NCBI GenBank assembly: GCA_936450465.1
Contig: OW388304.1
Span: 11,998,708 to 12,062,707, forward strand
Direction: 5' to 3'
DNA from: Gibbula magus
Taxonomy: Eukaryota > Mollusca > Gastropoda > Trochida > Trochidae
Length of the DNA: 64,000 nucleotides
In this document: in pieces, positions 57,598-64,000 of the stretch
How the letters are laid out: every line of letters begins with the position of its first letter
Position numbering within the stretch: position 1 is the first letter of the stretch
The notes under the pieces: model-generated
What the model saw: only the letters and a program-made list of their open reading frames with translations
The model's database searches: none
What the model was told of the DNA's origin: nothing
Translations under genes and position numbers: made by a program

Positions 57598-60290
57598 ACT
57601 GATTTTTTGCCACGAAACCGAGAAGGGTAGCAAGGGAAACGGACTGCCAGTCTTTAGAATGCGTCAGAGTAGAATGATCTAAAGCGTGTTATTCTGACAT
57701 CCTGCTTGCAGAAGCATGCGCCAACTGGAAAGCTGTCTTCCACAACACAAACTGCAAGGAAACGTCCTTTAGGGGTTCAAATCGTTCTGAAAGTAAAGCA
57801 GACAACACCACCGACAGATTCCATTTAAGCTGAAACTTGGGAGTCTTCAGATCTTCTAACTGGAACGAGCTGGACAAACGATGAATGGTCTGGTCCCTGG
57901 ACAAATCGATTCCTTGCCGATTTGTAGCCATCGATCGTCCCAGCCGTCAACTTCTTCTCCTTCATCTCCAGCTGATTGATGTGAAATGGTGCTTCTTCCA
58001 GAGACCAAGAGCCCTGAAACATCTGGTCCATGAGGTGTGCACCCCAGCCCACTGTGGACACGTCCGTCACCAGCAGAACATCCTGCACGAAAGGAACCAA
58101 CTGAACTCCTAGCAGCACATTCTGGAAACCACCAATGAAGAGAACGAAGGATCTCTGGCGGAGAACAGCAAACGGTCGAAAGTTCGAGAGATCTCACGGA
58201 GTTGATCCAACACTGAAAGTGACGAAGTTTCAGCCTCCCCCTGTTGGTTAAATCTAGCATGCTTGTGAGCCTGCCCAACAGGGACATCCACTGCCTTAGG
58301 TTTTGAGGAGACTGGGACATGGACCGAATCAAGTTCCGTGCGACCTCTACTCTTTCCTCCAGAGGTAGAACCCTCGAGGCCTCTGTGTCGAAGATGGCTC
58401 TAATGTATTTCACCTTCTGGGACAGGATGAAGTCAGACTTCTCCGGATGAACAATGAACCCCAGATGCTCCAACGTAAAAACGGCAAGATCTATGTTTGC
58501 CTCTAGACACTGATGAGACTGATCTGGAAGAAGAAAGTCGTCCAGATACCCGTAAATCCTGATGGACCTGGTATGCAGGAAACCGGAGCTGTGATTTCTA
58601 AAGGAAGCTCCCTGAACTGGAACAACCTGCCGTTGACTGCAAATCGAAGATACCTCTGCGACGCTGGATGTATCGGAACGTGGAGTTACGCATCTCTGAG
58701 GTCTAACGAGACCATCCAGGCCCCTGGTGGTAAAGCCAGTTTCAGCGCCGGTATCCTGAAGTGTGGAGGTCTCTGCAGGAAGTTCCGGTTCAAGAACTTC
58801 AGATCTATGATCATCCTCAGCTCGTCTGTGTCCTTCTTCGGTACCAGGAAGATGGGCGAGTAAAACCCCCTGGAGACTAACTTCGGATCCAGTTCGAGCA
58901 CCGCTCCCTTCACCAACAACTTCTGAATGGCCTCTTCTGCTGCCACCAGAGGAGGACCTGACAGATGAAATCGCCGACCCTCCGGAAGGAGGATAGTCGT
59001 GGGTAAGGTGTGAAACATCAATCGATATCCCTGAGAAACCATTGACAAAATCCAAGGGTCGTCTGAAATAATTGGCCAGTTGGCGGCAAATTGTTGAAGA
59101 CGACCCCCGACCTGACCAGGAACCACATTCATAAGAAAAATCGGCGGACGGGCAAGGGTTGATAACTGGAAGTCTAAAGGAATAGCCTGATCAAAAACGC
59201 TGTTGGCCTCTGCATCGGCCTCGGCCAGCACTCTTAGGCGTAGTGGGTTTGTTGTACTGCCTCTCCTGACGCTTGGGGGTAGAAGGACCTTGGTTCCTCT
59301 GGTACACCTGCATTTTGGACGGTGTTGAGGGCTTGTGCCTAGGTGACTGAGCCTTGCGTCTAGGAGAGTCTGCCAAGGCCATGTTGTGGAGGTCTTCATT
59401 CCTTTTCGTCTACAGTTCTTTGTCTCTCTGAGAGAGTGCTTGGGCCATTGTGTCCCCGAAGACAACGGCGCTGAGTACAGTTTTCCCTTGATCTTAGGAT
59501 CCGTGTTTTGAGGTAACTGATTTATATACGCGGCTCGACGCAGAAGAGTGATCTGGAAATCAATCCACAGGAGATGACGGTCGAGTCCAAAACGGCAACC
59601 CCCAAGGAGTCGAAGAACGAGTTCGCCGTGGCCAACGAGGAGAATGGATCAGCTGTGTGTGGCACTGACGGAAGTTGTCTCGCTGCTGTAGAGGCAAACC
59701 AGTGTATGTAGGAAGAGGTCTGCATAGCTTTATGAACAGACGTCTCCAGGCCCAGAAGACGACTGTCATTCACACATATCTGGTCCGATGGCATGCCCTT
59801 CCCCATGAGGTACCTGAAGTCATCATTTACCAGGGTCTCCTCTGTCTTGGTAAATTTTGCATCGTGCACTTTATACGGGAAGCCTCTGTAGAAGGAACTC
59901 CTTGACGGCTGCTTATCAAACCCCAGAGTTCCGACACTCTCGGACAGTTGAGCAGCAAGCTGAGCTGTGGAATCTGGCTGAGGAAGAGAATTGGCTGAGA
60001 CCACAGCAGACTTCAGAGCACCCCTGCTTATGTCGTTTTGAATAGGCTGCTTGGGTGACAGAGGACGAGAGAGATCTGGGAAGTGCCGGTAGACCTCATC
60101 TATCTTCTCATACCATGAGAGCCCTGGAAAAGGGCTGTCCATAAAAAGAAAGCTCCGGTGGATCCACGGACTTCCGCTTTGTTGCAGAGCCATCTTTTGC
60201 AGTCTGGGATCGCTGGAGGAAGGAGTGGCCTCGTGGACTCGATTACCGATGGAGCCAGTAAGGAAACCTCATCTTCATGCTTCTCTATTT
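57598..60290 (-). pseudogene. Truncated DIRS-type retrotransposon
   Basis: On the minus strand in order: a gag-like part (60193-59522), an RT start with QFAANWPIISDDPWIL and FYSPIFLVPKKD (59465-58686), RT with YLDDFLL and an RNase H-like LLVTDVSTVGWGAHL (59055-57850), then the beginning of a tyrosine recombinase (FEPLKDVSLQF, KTAFQLAHASASRMSE; 57931-57689) and KDWQSVSL/GFVAKNQ just before the break at 57598. That order is diagnostic of DIRS elements, which integrate by recombinase rather than integrase. Several frame changes interrupt it, and the recombinase C-terminus with its catalytic tyrosine is missing. It is GC-richer than its surroundings. Confidence 0.85.
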
Positions 60291-60600
60291 GCTTTCAAAT
60301 GTAATAGGCCAGATCTTAATCTTGTATATGAAATACGATATTTCCTGACAGTGATGGCAGTTAAATATTTTTCTGGAGTCAAAAGGCTTTTGTACTCCTT
60401 ATATAATATATATCTTGTGCTACTGTGCACAATACTATTCCAAGATTTGTACAACATATTGATAGCAACATTTTTAAATCTTTGAAGAAATAAATCTTAT
60501 TGCCAACTTATTGGTTAATCCAAACATAACCAAATCCATGATTCAACAGCAACATACGCAATGATGAGACGTTGGATATTGTTAATTATCTAGATTAACC
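60291..60600. other. Non-coding spacer
   Basis: AT-rich. It may include the 3' end of the adjacent LINE. Confidence 0.4.
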
Positions 60601-61730
60601 AGCATTCATATGCTTTCTTAGGTATTCTAGCATTTGGCATTTCAATCAACTGCAGTCAATATTTAACAGCCCAACATAAGGCGTTGATATATAATGGATA
60701 TTGGCCGCATTCGCCGTAAGTAATTTCGTTTGGCGTTTGTTTGCCGATATTAAGAAATGTTCATTTTCAATTTTATCAAACCTATAAAGTCCCAACACCT
60801 CAGAACCGTATAGTAGGATTGGTCGATTCTGTGTATCAAAGATTTTGAAAAACACGAAGAGGTCAAGAACATTCAACTTATTCAAGTTATGGAGGATTTC
60901 CATCAGAGCACGTTTACACAGTATCGCTCAGTCGGCTGTACATAGAAACATTTTGGAAATGTGAGAAAAAATAATACCAAGATATTTTTATGTATTAAAA
61001 GTTATGATCATTTCATTCTTAAGGAACCATTTTTTTTACGTTTTTCGCTAAACGTCCAACCCTTCAAAACACAACAACTTTAGTTTTTTCCAAGTTGACA
61101 CCTAATCCCCAAGTGTCAGAATTGTTTTCTAAGATATCCAGTTGTCTCTGTAATCCAGACACAGCACCAGATACTAAAATAACATCATCAGCAAACATCA
61201 GTTGTAATATTTCAATCATATCAGGAAATAATTGAACACCATATTTGCCATTTGAAATTATATCATTTGACAATGAAGAATGAGAGTAAAATTGGACTCA
61301 ATATACAGCCCTGCTTCAAAGCAACAGGGCAGTCGAAGTAATTTGTGCAATGGTTACTGTTCAGTCTTACACATGCTTTCACTGATTTATATATCCCTTT
61401 TAGAGCTGCCAACATTTTACCAGAAGTATCTGTAATCCCGATAAACACAATTTAGCACGAATCAGAATCAAATGCTTTTTTCAAAAATCCACGAATGTTA
61501 CATATATTTTCTTTCGTTTGTTAGATAAACACTTTTTTGAATGATTGCATTAACTATGATCGATAGTAAACTATCCCTGTCTAATCCCAGCTTGAGTCTC
61601 GGAGATCTTATTCTTCAGATTAGTCCAGTTTGACAGTCTTGTGTTTAGCACACTGGTATATATTTTACCAATTACACACAGTAAGGAGATACCTCTGTAA
61701 TTATCAGGATTATTTATATTTCTCAGAGTC
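60600..61730 (-). pseudogene. LINE reverse-transcriptase fragment
   Basis: On the minus strand from 61720: NYRGISLLCVIGKIYTSVLN, then KQGCILSPILLSFF (61448-61263), FADDVILVSGAVSGLQRQLD (61273-61064) and a later block LNKLNVLDLFVFFKIFDTQ (60903-60646). These are RT motifs in correct order, separated by stops and frameshifts. The 5' part (endonuclease) is absent. It is missing from copy A, where the flanking AGAGTCAGGAAC sequence is uninterrupted near 11324. Confidence 0.8.
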
Positions 61731-64000
61731 AGGAACAAATCGCCAGCACTGAATATCCTAACAGTTCAACCACACTGTCATCAATGCATCGCTAAACATG
61801 AACTTCGGTAAGTATTTCTTCAGTTTATGTTTCAGTACACACTCTCGTACATTCTCGGACTAGTCCACAACGGGATTGGAACCAACAATCTCAGAGACAG
61901 TCATCTAATTGCTCGTATTTGAGATCCTAAAAGCTTGATCATTCAACCACTCATGTTGCTCTTCAGTGAGGTTCCATAGATGGCCTTACCGCTACACAGC
62001 ATTGTCATGTTCTTTGATTGGACCACAATGTTATTGAAAACATTATTTCAAAGAAACTGTGCAAGATTTTATGTGTATTTATCAATGTAATGATGGGGAC
62101 AAATTGCAATCACAGTTCTGTAAGGTTGAATTTGCTAATTGTACCGTCATTACTTTTTGAAAGGTGTACAAACAGGTTTTAAAAGATTCTGAATGTTGTT
62201 TTTAACGTAAGCAAAGCCATTGTTAACTGCAGAGCCTGCTGCGGTCCGCCACATGCTGGAATGGGGAATGGTGGGAGAGGAACATTGCCATGGTTAATGG
62301 TCTAGAGAGAACATATATGCAATATAGATGTCAAGTTGAGTGAATGGAACTAACTTTTAAAACAATATAAACATGATTTGATTATCCAGTGTGGAAATGG
62401 AGATCAAAGTGATTCGTGATTCGCTTCCTTGAAATAGTAGTTTGGGGAAAGTTCTAATGAATAAATAATGGCTGTCTGTAACATTGTCTCCTTATAATCT
62501 TTTAAAAGGGTGATGCAAGAAAGGCTCTCTGATGACCTCCACTCTACTCTGGTCCATTGTTTAATATTGCAGTACAATGCAGAATATAATGATCTCCACA
62601 TCTTTAACACCAGACGAATTAACGCTTTGACAAGGCTTAATTGTTGTGCCCATGTGATAAATAAAATTCTGTTCTAAATAACTTAAGTTTCATTTACATT
62701 TACAGAACTGCGTGTTTGGTTACAAATGTAAACTCTCGTGTGAAGTGATTTCATTGAGTAGCAAGCAGATTCAAACAAGCTTTTTTATATGAACGCTGGA
62801 GAAATACCACAATCTATAAAAAATTATCATGACTTTGGTAATTTATTTATTCTGATTGGTGTTGACATTTTTTCCTGTGGTGATTGTTAATTACATCCAG
62901 CAAATTAAATCCAGCAAATATCATTGTCTGTCAAAAGTGGCAATCGGGAGACACTTACACTGTCAAAAGAAAGCCAACTTAATTTTTCCTTAAAATGAAA
63001 GATGAAATAATTTGAAATATAAATAATGGTGGTCTTCACGTTATGCTGAAACACTAATGAATATGAAATAGTGGAAAAACTGTGATTGGAGTCAATAACA
63101 TTCATGACACATTCATTTCATTTCCGGTTGATTCCCTTGCGCACCGTAACCACGTACACCTGTGGCGTCCTCACCACTTTAATGCGAATGTGTAACTGTA
63201 TTGTTGCTCGTTGTTGTAAAAAATCTGTTCAAATGTTTTTCTGATCAAGCACTGATCGAAAACCGGAAATTTCTGTTGTCTCATTTCAACAATCGCCATT
63301 CTTTCGTGACATGAAATTAAAATATATTATGCAGAATTGGTGCAACTTCATTCAAAGTAATGAACACATATACACATATTGACGTAACAGTCAATTGACT
63401 TTTACTTCTGATCATATAGCTCTGTGTTCTGATAAAAAAAATTAGTTCATCCATAAAAATAAATGGATAATAATTACTTTCATGTTACGAAATTCGTTGA
63501 TATACATACATGGACTTCAAAAGTCGGAGCACCTCATAAAATTCAATGTACCACAACAACAAAATATATATCAACTTTGATTTTTGTAAAAATATACCCG
63601 TGTTTTGAAAAGGACCCTTTTTTAACATAACCACATGGATAATAATCCCTTTCATATGAACACCTTCATTGAATATATACTAAAAAATGGAAATCAATAA
63701 TTCCATATGGAGCAACATCTACATACAATGCAATCTTGCATGTATTTCAATACCACACCAATATATACCAGTAACCATGTACTTCTGATAAACCAGTCAC
63801 TTCCTGGTTAGTTCGACGTTGGCACATATATACTACTTGAAATACTACTACTGTTAGAAAATTTGTGTCGGGGTGATATATAGTTCTTTGCATAAAGTGA
63901 AATGAGATTGCCACAGAGAGGTGATTATCAGTTACCCCTGTACAAAATATTTGAAGTCAATGAAAAGAAAATGTATACTCTTTGTCAACGTATTATAGGA
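61731..64000. other. Non-coding duplicated sequence to window end
   Basis: It matches copy A through about 63440 and after that has no counterpart that I could align. It includes the mutated B-box relic at 61873-61883. No gene recognised. Confidence 0.5.

Larger units (their letters stand above)
50630..63440. repeat. Segmental duplication, copy B
   Basis: Collinear with copy A from about position 160 onward and probably continuing toward the window end. It lacks copy A's ISL2EU element and first SINE but carries LINE (54023), DIRS (57598) and LINE (60600) insertions. Outside these insertions it is non-coding. Confidence 0.8.

Noticed and set aside
57885..60045. Plus-strand frames opposite the DIRS relic
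   Set aside because: The DIRS motifs are clear on the minus strand, so the plus-strand frames are shadows.

Overview
This is about 64 kb of AT-rich, intron-bearing, repeat-dense animal DNA. It is most likely from a marine mollusc (gastropod or bivalve; species not determined). The clues are short interspersed repeats that begin with GTGAG runs followed by TTTAACGCCGC, a satellite-bearing repeat with TCCGTCCG runs, and the mix of mobile elements: ISL2EU-type, I-clade, DIRS, hAT and short fold-back elements. I see no confident host protein gene. Every long reading frame belongs to a mobile element.

Layout. (1) Bases 1-13110 (copy A) and 50630-63440 (copy B) are two diverged, collinear copies of one segment; about 150 bp of copy B's left end lies far away at 25462-25610. 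(2) Copy A carries an apparently intact 5.6-kb ISL2EU-type DNA transposon at 2304-7880. Copy B keeps the matching uninterrupted site at 54864. The transposon has two convergent spliced genes, a SWIM/YqaJ nuclease (plus) and a THAP/DDE transposase (minus), and the last exon of each lies inside an intron of the other. (3) 13.1-25.6 kb holds a 152-bp tandem satellite inside a TIR-bounded repeat, a Harbinger-like MITE, a perfect 52-bp-arm palindrome and local duplications. (4) 25619-50449 is absent at the matching point of copy A. It is bounded by inverted arrays rich in GTATAC with a 10-bp period. Nested in it are an apparently complete I-clade retrotransposon (26820-35042, both ORFs open, 10-bp target duplication) that landed inside a roughly 1.1-kb inverted-repeat element, a 2.4-kb TIR element, a hAT-like element, a LINE tail and fold-back repeats. 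(5) Copy B has gathered its own insertions: a LINE fragment, a truncated DIRS element and a second LINE fragment.

The most interesting signals are the interleaved gene pair of the ISL2EU element with its dated insertion site, the hairpin-rich 3' region of the I-clade element (five hairpins with a constant loop and compensated stems), and the 24.8-kb insertion with mirrored 10-bp arrays. Exon joins come from reading frame and GT/AG sites by eye. Superfamily names and TSD rules are from general knowledge of these families, not from a search.
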